In this document: in pieces, positions 1 through 6,458 of the stretch | Layout of the letters: each line of letters starts with the position of its first letter | Position numbering within the stretch: the stretch's first letter is position 1 | Assembly: GCA_964384675.1 (NCBI GenBank) | Contig: CAYLNK010000194.1 | Coordinates: 1-12,514 of the forward strand | From: CAYLNK01 sp964384675 | Lineage (GTDB): Bacteria; Acidobacteriota; Thermoanaerobaculia; UBA5066 | Length of the DNA stretch: 12,514 nucleotides | Direction: 5' to 3' | Notes under the pieces: generated by a model | What the model was told of the DNA's origin: nothing | Databases searched by the model: none | Seen by the model: the letters and a program-made list of their open reading frames with translations, nothing else | Program-made: the position numbers and the translations under genes

Positions 1-176
1 GCTGGCGCCGCGGGCGCGGGCGCGATCGGTGCCCCCGCCTCCGGCGCGGTCGCGACGACGGCCGGCTTCGAGGCCTCCGGCTCCGCCTTCTCGCCGCGAG
101 AGCAGAACGAAAGGGACCAGGCCGCGGCGAGCAGGACGGCGGTGGCGGCGAGACGGACGACGTTCTTCTGGCTCAT
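1..176 (-). CDS. Exported or lipoprotein-like protein, N-terminal fragment
   Basis: The gene reads leftward from ATG at 176-174 and leaves the window after 58 complete codons. The start is well supported: a GGAGGAG Shine-Dalgarno lies a few bases upstream (about 183-189, minus strand). The N-terminus (MSQKNVVRLAATAV...) has a short polar and basic start, then a hydrophobic stretch rich in Ala and Leu (residues about 9-24), as in a signal peptide. Cys25 follows in the context SLSFC. This resembles a lipobox, but Phe at -1 is not the usual Gly or Ala, so lipidation is uncertain. Residues 26-58 form a charged and then Ala/Pro-rich segment, a typical flexible tether at the cell surface. No functional domain is inside the window, so the role is unknown. 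It runs in the same direction as the large propeller gene upstream, with an 86-base gap that holds its own promoter-like hexamer. Confidence 0.75.
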   Translation of the reverse strand, partial: MSQKNVVRLAATAVLLAAAWSLSFCSRGEKAEPEASKPAVVATAPEAGAPIAPAPAAP

Positions 177-210
177 GGGCGCTCCTCCGGGTGTGAGTGG
201 ACGCCCGTGA

Positions 211-216
211 ATCTAG
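211..216 (-). promoter_or_regulatory. Possible -10 element (TAGATT) for the gene starting at 176
   Basis: Read on the minus strand, TAGATT sits 34 bases before the ATG and leaves room for the Shine-Dalgarno at about 183-189. It resembles hexamers before three other genes in the window (TAAAAT, TAGAAT, CAGAAT). No convincing -35 was seen. The call rests on position and on this similarity only. Confidence 0.3.
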
Positions 217-235
217 GAAATCGCCGGGTCCGCCG

Positions 236-255
236 CCTCCCACATTCGGGGGAGG
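236..255 (-). terminator. Weak hairpin after the propeller gene
   Basis: CCTCCC (236-241) and GGGAGG (250-255) can pair around an 8-base loop, 7 bases past the stop codon of the 263-3931 gene. The stem is only 6 bp and no T-tract follows. It may be a weak terminator, or chance in GC-rich DNA. Confidence 0.25.
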
Positions 256-262
256 GCCCGCC

Positions 263-3200
263 TCAGAAGAGCAGCGTGGCCAGCGGCGGCCCCGGCTCCT
301 TCAGGACGAACACCTCCGGGTTGCCCGACAGGTTGTCGTTGCGCGTCAGCAAGGCGATCACGCGTCCCTCTCCGCCCGTCACCCGCGTGGCGACCTCCAC
401 GTTCTCGAACGGGCCGTCCCCCAGGCCGATGCCGTCCGGACCGAGGACGTCGTTGATCTGGAGGTACTGCCGCGCTTCCACCGCGAAGGTGCGCGACCCC
501 AGGACCCGCCCGCGCCCGTCGAGCGCGCGCACCGAGACCGTCGCCGGCTGGCCCGAGGTCTCGACCAGGATCAGGTTGGTCCGAGTGAGGACGGACTTCT
601 CGGCGCCGGCGAAGCGACGCTCCTGCCCCGTCCGCCCGGCGATGTCGGGCGAGTCGGACAGGAGGCCGTCGATCGGCGCCGTCTTCCTCCCCCTGGAGGG
701 GTCGGCCGGGTCGACGAGAGAGGAGACCGCCGAGACCGCCACGACGCGCCCGACGTCGCCGGTCACCTCGATCCAGCCGTACGAGCGATTGGTGACGCCG
801 AAAAGCGATACCACCGCGTCGAGGCCGGTCGACTTCGGGAGGGCGCCGCGGGGCGGCACGATGACGCTCCTGGTGACCTCTTTGCGGGCGCCGCCGTCGT
901 CCACGTCCACGTGGTGGTACGTGAGCGTCAACGACGCGGGAGAGGTGGTCCCGTTGGCGATCGAGAGGCTGGTCGTGAACTGGTTCCCGAAGGCGCCCGG
1001 GAGGCGCGCGGCGGAGGGGATCACCAGCGTCGACGGGACGGTCGCGCCCACGACCGCGGCCCGCGGCATCCGGCCGCGAATCGCCGCGAAGCTCGAGGAG
1101 ACGTTGTCGATGACGGTGGCGAGCGGCACGACCCGGCCCGCTCCGGCTGTGACCGAAACGCCGACCCAGCCGCCCGAGAGCGTCGCGCCGGGCGCCACCG
1201 CGCCGACGATGCCGTTCACCTGCACCTTGCCGAAGGGAGGGACCGCCCGGTCGAGCGAGCCGACGAGCGCGCCGTCGGGTCCGTTCACGGTGATCCGCGC
1301 CGTCGCCTCGGCGCCGGTCGTCTCCGAGAGGATGATGTTGGCGCGGTTCGCCGGATCGTCGTCCACGCCGGGCAGCACGAGCTCTCCCTCGCCGAGCGCC
1401 ACGCCCGAGCCGTACGCCACCGTCGGGATCTCGGTGCCGTAGCGCGTGCGGGGGTCTCCGTCCGTCACGGCTTCCACGACGGTCCGCAATCCCAGCGCCG
1501 AGACCGAAGCGGAACGGATCTGCACGAGACCCGATCCGGTGGTGCCGAAGAACCCGCCGACGAGATCGACCAGCCGGGTCGTGCTCGACGCGGGGAGAGT
1601 CCGCTCCAGGGTCTGGACCTCCGGGTCGGTCAGCCCGTTCCTCGAGTCGGGCGTGTAGACGAGCGTGATCGCCACGGGCGCCGTCGCGACGTTCCGGAGC
1701 CAGCCGTCGGAGACGAAGAGCGTCCGTCCGCCCGAGCCCGTGGCGCTCACCGCGCTCGGGACGATCAGCGCGAGGCCGCCCGGCGGAAGCGCCTCGGCCG
1801 GGGGCGCCCGGCGCGTCGACCCCGGCCGGTTCGCCAGCGCGGGCGACGAGGACGTGACCACGAGGGAGTAGGTGGACCCGGGCTGGACCACGATCGGGTC
1901 GGCGAAGACGAACGTCGCGCGGAGCGGCGCCACGGAATCGGTGTAGCCGAGGGTGTCGACCACTCTCGCCCCCACCGTCGCCTCGTACCCGCCCCCCTCG
2001 CGCGCGATGGCCTGCCAGTCCGGCTTCGACGAGAGAGACGTGAGCCAGGGCGAGTCGTGATGGACGAGCGAGGCCATCAGGAACGAGGGGTTCTGGACGA
2101 GGGGCACCCGGCTCGCGGGAGCGACGTTCCCGCAACGGATCGCCGCCGAACGGGCCTCGCCGCTCCGCGGCAGGACGAGGGGGTTGGGATCGATCCGGCA
2201 GTCGATGAGGAAGACACCTGTGGAGACCGTCGTGAACCCGTTGGCGTAGAACGTCCCTCCCCCCTCACCGGTGACCACCACGTGGTGGACGCCCTCGAGC
2301 ATCCGCGGCGTCCGGAGGAGGTCGACGTCCCGCTCCTCTCCAGGCTCGAGCCGCGTCGGGCCGGGTGGAGCGAAGCCGAAGAGGTCGGTGTTCCCGCGCA
2401 GCGTCAGGTCCCCCGGCATCCCGCCGACGTTCTTGACGCGCATCGAGCCGAGGCTGGTGTCGGTGGTCGAGACGAGCGCGCGGAGCGCGAACTTCAGGAG
2501 CACGAACGCGGCGGGGCGAGCCAGCATCCGGAGCAGGCGGATCCGATACGCCGAGGTCGCGCCGCAGCCGTTGACGAACCGGAGCCTCATGTAGAGGTCA
2601 TAGTCCGCGCTCGAGGCCGGCGTCCCGAACGTGATCGCGCTGGTCGCGGTCAGGCCCGCCTGGAGGAGGTCCTTGAACGCCCCGTCGCGAGCGACCTCGT
2701 ATTCGATCAGGCTGAACGGCTCGTTCCTCATGATGATGGTGATCTCGGACCCGGACGGGACGCTCGTGGAGACCTGCGAGCTCAGGTAGTCGCGGATCTC
2801 CGGCGCCTCGACCGGGGGAGGGCACGCGCCGAAGCTCGTGACGTTCCGGAGGAGACGGAGCCCTTGGCCGATGAGGACGATCAGGTCCGGGCGTCCGTCC
2901 CCGTCCACGTCTCCGGCCTCCACCAGCCCACCCTGGCCCAGCTCCGGAAAGAGCCGGGGACCCGCGGAATAGAGACCCGAGCCGTCCCCCGTGAAGACCC
3001 CGACCCCTCCCAGCCCCGAGCCCGTGTGGTTCGTGACGGCCAGGTCCTTCCTCCCGTTTCCGTCGAGGTCGAGGAACGCGAAGTCCTTCGGCGTCGCGCC
3101 CACGGGGCTGGCGCCGCGATTCTCGAAGCTGGTGCCGTAGTCGATATCGAAGAACGAGTCGAGCCGACCGGACGTCTGGCTGAGGCACGACAGGTCGGCG

Positions 3201-3931
3201 AGGCCGTCGCCGGAGACGTCCTGGCCCTGGATCCCCGCCGGCCCGCTCCCGCACGGGTACGTGCGCGCCGAGGAGGACCCCCGGCCGAAGAGGCTGATCG
3301 TGCCGTCGAGGAAGTTGGCCGTGGCCACGCCGGGTAGGCCGTCCCCGCGGGCGTCGACCACGGTGATCGCGTTCGGTCCCTTTCCGCAGTCGATGAAGCT
3401 CGCCGGGCCGAGGGCGCCCCCTCCGGTGTTGAGGAAGACCGCGATCCGATTCGTGCTGTAGAGCGAGACGATCACATCGAGGCGGCCGTCCCCGTTCCAG
3501 TCGACCAGCGCCACGCCCGTCGGGCCTCCGGGCAGGGAGGTGACCGCCGGGCTGCCGAATCCGCCGGACGCGCTCCGCAGGAGGATGGCGATGTTGCCCG
3601 GGTTGAAGTTCGTTACAACGACGTCGGTCAGACCGTCGCCGTTCAGGTCCCCGAGGCCGATCGAGCCGATGCCCGGCACTCCTGCCGGGAACCGCGAGAC
3701 CGAGCCCGGAAGGCCCCCGGTGAAAGGCACCACGGCCACCTCGCCGTTCCCGAGGCCCACGAAGAGGTCCCACTGGAGGCGCGACACCCGGTCCAGGACC
3801 GCGGCGCTGGCGTTGGCGCCGAGGGAGACGCTCGCGCTCTCCGTGAACGACTGAGCGAGGGCCGATCGCCCTCCGAGGAGCAGCGCGGACAGCGCCAGGA
3901 CGGACCACGCGCGGCGGTCGTGGATCGGCAT
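263..3931 (-). CDS. Secreted FG-GAP/VCBS beta-propeller protein with tandem beta-domain tail
   Basis: This is a 1222-residue exported protein of unknown specific function. The ATG at 3931 was chosen because GGGAGG (3942-3937) lies 5 bases upstream and the protein then opens with a clean signal peptide: MPIHDRR, a hydrophobic core (about residues 8-21), then SALAQ with likely cleavage near residue 27. An in-frame GTG at 4039 would add 36 residues before the signal and overlap the divergent gene. Residues about 49-364 hold FG-GAP/VCBS repeats with calcium-loop motifs such as DLNGDGLTD (95), DWNGDGRLD (144), DLDGNGRKD (288) and DVDGDGRPD (341). Two degenerate copies (near 193 and 238) and a motif-poor first blade (LFVGLGNGE, about 56) make seven blades. 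Residues about 370-470 look fibronectin-like, 475-570 resemble an ASH/CARDB-type beta-sandwich, and 573-702 may be BACON-like; these three are weak. Residues about 733-1222 are a fourfold repeat. No catalytic motif was seen, so an adhesive or binding role at the cell surface is inferred. It is divergent from the regulator at 4034. Confidence 0.88.
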   Translation of the reverse strand: MPIHDRRAWSVLALSALLLGGRSALAQSFTESASVSLGANASAAVLDRVSRLQWDLFVGLGNGEVAVVPFTGGLPGSVSRFPAGVPGIGSIGLGDLNGDGLTDVVVTNFNPGNIAILLRSASGGFGSPAVTSLPGGPTGVALVDWNGDGRLDVIVSLYSTNRIAVFLNTGGGALGPASFIDCGKGPNAITVVDARGDGLPGVATANFLDGTISLFGRGSSSARTYPCGSGPAGIQGQDVSGDGLADLSCLSQTSGRLDSFFDIDYGTSFENRGASPVGATPKDFAFLDLDGNGRKDLAVTNHTGSGLGGVGVFTGDGSGLYSAGPRLFPELGQGGLVEAGDVDGDGRPDLIVLIGQGLRLLRNVTSFGACPPPVEAPEIRDYLSSQVSTSVPSGSEITIIMRNEPFSLIEYEVARDGAFKDLLQAGLTATSAITFGTPASSADYDLYMRLRFVNGCGATSAYRIRLLRMLARPAAFVLLKFALRALVSTTDTSLGSMRVKNVGGMPGDLTLRGNTDLFGFAPPGPTRLEPGEERDVDLLRTPRMLEGVHHVVVTGEGGGTFYANGFTTVSTGVFLIDCRIDPNPLVLPRSGEARSAAIRCGNVAPASRVPLVQNPSFLMASLVHHDSPWLTSLSSKPDWQAIAREGGGYEATVGARVVDTLGYTDSVAPLRATFVFADPIVVQPGSTYSLVVTSSSPALANRPGSTRRAPPAEALPPGGLALIVPSAVSATGSGGRTLFVSDGWLRNVATAPVAITLVYTPDSRNGLTDPEVQTLERTLPASSTTRLVDLVGGFFGTTGSGLVQIRSASVSALGLRTVVEAVTDGDPRTRYGTEIPTVAYGSGVALGEGELVLPGVDDDPANRANIILSETTGAEATARITVNGPDGALVGSLDRAVPPFGKVQVNGIVGAVAPGATLSGGWVGVSVTAGAGRVVPLATVIDNVSSSFAAIRGRMPRAAVVGATVPSTLVIPSAARLPGAFGNQFTTSLSIANGTTSPASLTLTYHHVDVDDGGARKEVTRSVIVPPRGALPKSTGLDAVVSLFGVTNRSYGWIEVTGDVGRVVAVSAVSSLVDPADPSRGRKTAPIDGLLSDSPDIAGRTGQERRFAGAEKSVLTRTNLILVETSGQPATVSVRALDGRGRVLGSRTFAVEARQYLQINDVLGPDGIGLGDGPFENVEVATRVTGGEGRVIALLTRNDNLSGNPEVFVLKEPGPPLATLLF
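266..1735 (-). repeat. Fourfold protein repeat in the tail of the propeller protein
   Basis: About residues 733-1222 contain four diverged units of roughly 110-130 residues. Each has a strand pair of the type NLILVETSGQPATVSVRALD, a turn, then a segment ending in VLG, IVG, LFG or VGG. The unit closes with a Gly-rich signature: GLVQIRSASVSALGLRTVV, GWVGVSVTAGAGRVVPLA, GWIEVTGDVGRVVAVSAV, and NVEVATRVTGGEGRVIALL. The repeat is visible at the protein level only; I did not see long identical DNA. Boundaries are approximate. Confidence 0.6.
2840..3787 (-). repeat. Seven-blade FG-GAP/VCBS propeller repeats
   Basis: The calcium-loop motifs recur about every 45-53 residues, starting at protein residues near 94, 143, 192, 237, 287 and 340. 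A leading blade without the full motif comes before them. Copies 3 (DARGDGLPG) and 4 (DVSGDGLAD) are less canonical. The spacing matches known integrin-like FG-GAP blades, so calcium-stabilised folding is likely for the intact loops. Confidence 0.75.
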
Positions 3932-3978
3932 CGGGGCCTCCCTCTCGAACGGTGGACGCCGGCAACATGTGCCTCTCC

Positions 3979-4009
3979 TTCGACCGCCGCCGTCAGATGG
4001 CGGTAAAAT
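3979..4009 (+). promoter_or_regulatory. Possible promoter of the winged-helix/TPR regulator
   Basis: TAAAAT (4004-4009) is the most AT-rich patch in the 102-base divergent region and lies 24 bases before the GTG start, a good place for a -10. A weak -35 candidate (TTCGAC, 3979-3984) is 19 bases upstream. Transcription would begin near 4016, giving a short leader. On the opposite strand TTGACC (4018-4013) could be a -35 for the divergent gene, but no good -10 follows it. Confidence 0.4.
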
Positions 4010-4019
4010 TCCGGTCAAA

Positions 4020-4031
4020 CGAGGATCCTCG
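4020..4031. promoter_or_regulatory. 12-bp perfect palindrome between promoter and start codon
   Basis: CGAGGATCCTCG is a perfect palindrome ending two bases before the GTG start at 4034. It covers the only Shine-Dalgarno-like bases (GAGG, 4021-4024). It could be an operator for a dimeric regulator, a small mRNA hairpin over the ribosome site, or chance. OmpR-type winged helices usually bind direct repeats, so autoregulation through this site is not assumed. Confidence 0.35.
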
Positions 4032-4033
4032 AG

Positions 4034-5491
4034 GTGCACTCACCGGGCTCGACCGCCTTCGGCGACTTCAGGCTTGACGAGCGGGAGCGCATCCTCTGGA
4101 AAGGCCCGGACCGGGTCCCGCTCACCGCCAAGCCGTTCGAGGTCCTGGCGATCCTCCTCCGGGCCGGGGGCCGGCTCGTCACCAAGGAGGAGTTCGTGAG
4201 GGAGGTCTGGCCCGACGTCGTCGTGGCGGAGGGAAACCTCAGACAGAACGTCGCCTCCCTGCGCCGCTCCCTGGAGGAGTCGGGCGGCGACCCCGGGTGG
4301 ATCGAGGCGGTTCCGCGGCTCGGCTACCGGTGGGTCGGACCCGCACCGGCGGCGATCACGACCGGAGCTTCACCCGTCGTCTCCCCGGCTCCGCCGCAGT
4401 CCGGTGCCGAGCCCGCCGCCGCTCCCCCGCACGTGACTCGCCGTCCCCTGGCGGCCGCCTTCGCCGCGGTCGCCCTGCTCTCGACGGCGGTCGTCCTGGG
4501 ATGGCGAGCCCCCGAGGCGAGGAACGACGCCTCGGCCCTCGACGACCCCGCACTGGCGGCGCGCATCGCCACCGAACGGGGCCGCTACCACTGGGGGCGA
4601 CGAACGGGCTCCGCGCTGTTCCGCAGCATGGCTCTCTTCGAGAAGGCGATCTCGCTCGCGCCCGACTACGCGCCGGCGCACGCCGGCCTCGCCGACGCCT
4701 GCCTCTTCGACCGGGCCCGGCTGGGCGAGACCGAACGACACGCGCGGCGTGCCCTGGAGCTCGACCCGTCGCTCGCCCAGCCGCACGCGACGCTCGGCTT
4801 CGCGGCGATGTTCCACTCCTGGGACTGGTCGCGGGCCCGGACGGAGCTGCGCGAGGCGCTCGAACGCGACCCCGCGAACGTGCCGGCCCGCCAGTGGCTC
4901 GCCCTGTGGCACGCCCTGCGCGGGGAGCACGTCTCGGCGCGGGTCGAGATCGAGCGGGCGGTGGCCGCCGATCCCGTCTCGCTTCCCGCGCTCGCGGACA
5001 GGGCCGAGCTCGCCTACCTCGCCGGCGACGACGATCGCGCCGTGGCTCACCTGCGCGAGGGCCTGGAGCTGGACCCCGGCTTCGTCAACTTCCAGATGGT
5101 CGGGATGAAGCTCGCGGCCCGGCAACGCCGGGACGCCGACTGGCTCGCGGCGCGACTCGAAGCGGAGCGCCTCTCGGGAGCGTCCGCCGAACGGCTGGAG
5201 ACCATCGCGAACGTGTTCGACGTCGGCGGCTACCGGCACGTCCTCGCGGCGGACGAGGTGCGCCTGCGCGAGAACGGCGGCGATCCGCACGCCCTGGCGG
5301 AGGTCCATGCCGCGCTCGGGAACGTGCCGGCCGCTCTCGCTTCGCTCGAGCAGGCGGTCGAAGCGCGCAGCTTCCACGCGGTCACGATCGGCGCGAACCC
5401 GCTCTTCACACCTCTCCGCGCAGAGCCCCGGTTCCGCGCGCTCCTCGTTCGCCTCGGCTTGCCGGCCGCACCGCCGGCCGGACGCCTCTGA
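4034..5491 (+). CDS. CadC-type winged-helix transcriptional regulator with TM segment and TPR repeats
   Basis: This 485-residue protein has an N-terminal DNA-binding domain of the Trans_reg_C (OmpR/CadC) type at residues about 8-102. Its signatures include LTAKPFEVLAILLRAGGRLVTK, split as LTAKPFEVL and GRLVTKEEF, then VWPDVVVAEGNLRQNVASLR and the C-terminal wing IEAVPRLGYRWV. A Pro/Ala-rich linker (103-135) leads to one hydrophobic membrane segment at about 138-156. The rest is TPR-like helical repeats (about 175-470), for example AISLAPDYAPAHAGLADA and ALELDPSLAQPHATLGFAA. In such one-component regulators the outer part is thought to sense a signal or partner while the winged helix binds DNA; the signal here is unknown. 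The start is GTG: the winged-helix domain begins only a few residues in, and no better start is in frame. The Shine-Dalgarno (GAGG, 9 bases upstream) is weak. It is divergent from the secreted propeller gene, a plausible target, and convergent with purU, with only 6 bases between the stop codons. Confidence 0.85.
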   Translation: MHSPGSTAFGDFRLDERERILWKGPDRVPLTAKPFEVLAILLRAGGRLVTKEEFVREVWPDVVVAEGNLRQNVASLRRSLEESGGDPGWIEAVPRLGYRWVGPAPAAITTGASPVVSPAPPQSGAEPAAAPPHVTRRPLAAAFAAVALLSTAVVLGWRAPEARNDASALDDPALAARIATERGRYHWGRRTGSALFRSMALFEKAISLAPDYAPAHAGLADACLFDRARLGETERHARRALELDPSLAQPHATLGFAAMFHSWDWSRARTELREALERDPANVPARQWLALWHALRGEHVSARVEIERAVAADPVSLPALADRAELAYLAGDDDRAVAHLREGLELDPGFVNFQMVGMKLAARQRRDADWLAARLEAERLSGASAERLETIANVFDVGGYRHVLAADEVRLRENGGDPHALAEVHAALGNVPAALASLEQAVEARSFHAVTIGANPLFTPLRAEPRFRALLVRLGLPAAPPAGRL

Positions 5492-5497
5492 GGCTCC

Positions 5498-6391
5498 CTA
5501 GACGAAGACGACCGTCCGCCGCCCCTGCACGATCACCCGGTCCTCCAGGTGCCACCGCACCGCCCGCGCCAGCACCTGCCGCTCGATGTCGCGTCCCAGC
5601 GACTCCAGGTCCGCCGCCGACTGCCGGTGGGAGACCGTCACCACGTCCTGCTCGATGATCGGCCCCTCGTCCAGCTCCTCGGTGACGTAGTGCGCCGTGG
5701 CGCCGATCCGCTTCACGCCCCGCTCGTACGCCTGCCGGTACGGGCTCGCGCCCGCGAACGCCGGAAGGAACGAGTGGTGGATGTTCAGGATCCGGCCCGG
5801 GTACCGCGCCACGAACTCCGGCGAGAGCACCTGCATGTAGCGGGCCAGGACGATCAGGTCGGTCTTGCCGTCCAGGAGCGCCAGGATCCGCGCCTCGGCG
5901 TCCGCCTTCGTCTCCTTCGTCACCGGGACGTGGACGAACGGGACTCCGAACGTCGCAACGGCCGGGCCGAGGTCCGGGTGGTTGCTCACCACGACCGGCA
6001 CGTCCGCGTGCAGCTCACCGCGCTTCCAGCGCCACAGGATCTCCAGCAGGGCGTGGTCGTAGCGCGAGACGAGGATCGCCATCCGCTTCCGCTCCGCCGC
6101 GCGCGTCACCCGCCACTCCATCCCGAACGGCTCGCCCACCTCGCGCCGGAACGACTCCACCAGGCGGTCCAGGGAGACGTCCAGGTGGGGCGTCTGGAAC
6201 TCGCAGCGCAGGAAGAACGTGCCGCCCTCGGCGTCGGTCGCGTGCTGGTCCAGCTCGGTGATGTTGGCGCCGTGCCGGAACAGGAAACCCGACACCGCCG
6301 CCACGAGGCCGCGGGCGTCGGGACAGGTGACGAGGAGCCGGGCGGTCGTCTCTAGCGACAGAGGGACGATCCCCGCGGAACGGCGCGCCAT
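5498..6391 (-). CDS. purU: Formyltetrahydrofolate deformylase PurU
   Basis: PurU hydrolyses 10-formyltetrahydrofolate to formate and tetrahydrofolate in the cytoplasm. It balances one-carbon pools and can feed formate to purine synthesis. Counting from the ATG at 6391 the protein has 297 residues, close to the usual 280-290. Residues about 15-95 are an ACT domain (LLVTCPDARGLVAAVSGFL...GANITELDQH), the regulatory part in the family. Residues about 102-290 are the formyltransferase-fold domain. The family catalytic residues are present: Asn203 and His205 in NIHHSFLPAF, and Asp241 in ELDEGPIIEQD, with the PurU signature GVKRIGATAHYVTEELD just before. An upstream in-frame GTG at 6418 would add nine residues; it has only a G-run upstream and lies inside a stem-loop region. 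The ATG has GGAG 12 bases away, so neither ribosome site is ideal. The gene follows the cyclase in the same direction, with a 67-base gap full of hairpins. Confidence 0.93.
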   Translation of the reverse strand: MARRSAGIVPLSLETTARLLVTCPDARGLVAAVSGFLFRHGANITELDQHATDAEGGTFFLRCEFQTPHLDVSLDRLVESFRREVGEPFGMEWRVTRAAERKRMAILVSRYDHALLEILWRWKRGELHADVPVVVSNHPDLGPAVATFGVPFVHVPVTKETKADAEARILALLDGKTDLIVLARYMQVLSPEFVARYPGRILNIHHSFLPAFAGASPYRQAYERGVKRIGATAHYVTEELDEGPIIEQDVVTVSHRQSAADLESLGRDIERQVLARAVRWHLEDRVIVQGRRTVVFV

Positions 6392-6394
6392 TTC

Positions 6395-6416
6395 GCGGGG
6401 GCGCTCCGCCCCCCGC
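6395..6416 (-). other. Stem-loop just before the purU start
   Basis: GGGGGCG (6397-6403) pairs with CGCCCCC (6407-6413) around a 3-base loop, and two more pairs can form across a one-base bulge. The only Shine-Dalgarno-like GGAG of purU (minus strand, 6407-6404) falls at the loop. Such a hairpin could lower translation. The composition is so GC-rich that chance pairing is also possible. Confidence 0.35.
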
Positions 6417-6425
6417 ACCCCCCGG

Positions 6426-6458
6426 GGCGCGCGGCGACGCCTCCTCCGTCGGCGCGCC
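6426..6458 (-). terminator. Strong stem-loop directly after the cyclase stop codon
   Basis: The left arm GGCGCGC plus CGACG (6426-6432, 6435-6439) pairs with CGTCG plus GCGCGCC (6447-6451, 6452-6458). This gives 12 G/C-rich pairs with a two-base bulge and a 7-base loop. It begins at the base next to the cyclase TGA. No T-run follows, so it may be a partial terminator, an mRNA-stabilising 3' hairpin, or an attenuator between cyclase and purU. Confidence 0.45.

Noticed and set aside
197..3337. Long open frame on the plus strand opposite the propeller gene
   Set aside because: It is Arg/Pro/Glu-rich, has no recognisable domain and no good ribosome site. The minus strand shows a signal peptide and FG-GAP motifs.
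2598..3968. Minus-strand frame starting ATG at 3968 with a GGAGAGG-like site
   Set aside because: The ribosome-like site is attractive, but the frame is an Arg/Gly/Pro-rich off-frame reading of the propeller gene with no domain.
3932..4039. Upstream GTG at 4039 as start of the propeller protein
   Set aside because: It would put 36 residues before an obvious signal peptide and overlap the start of the divergent regulator. ATG 3931 has GGGAGG at 5-base spacing.
5461..5494. Short palindromes at the convergent end of the regulator and purU (GCCGGC twice; GCCTCTGAGGC)
   Set aside because: The stems are 4-6 bp, partly inside the coding end, with no T-run. They are expected by chance at this base composition, so no bidirectional terminator is called.
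6392..6418. GTG at 6418 as the purU start
   Set aside because: It adds nine residues not needed for the ACT domain, and the extension is encoded within a stem-loop. ATG 6391 gives the usual family length. The case is not closed, since neither start has a strong ribosome site.
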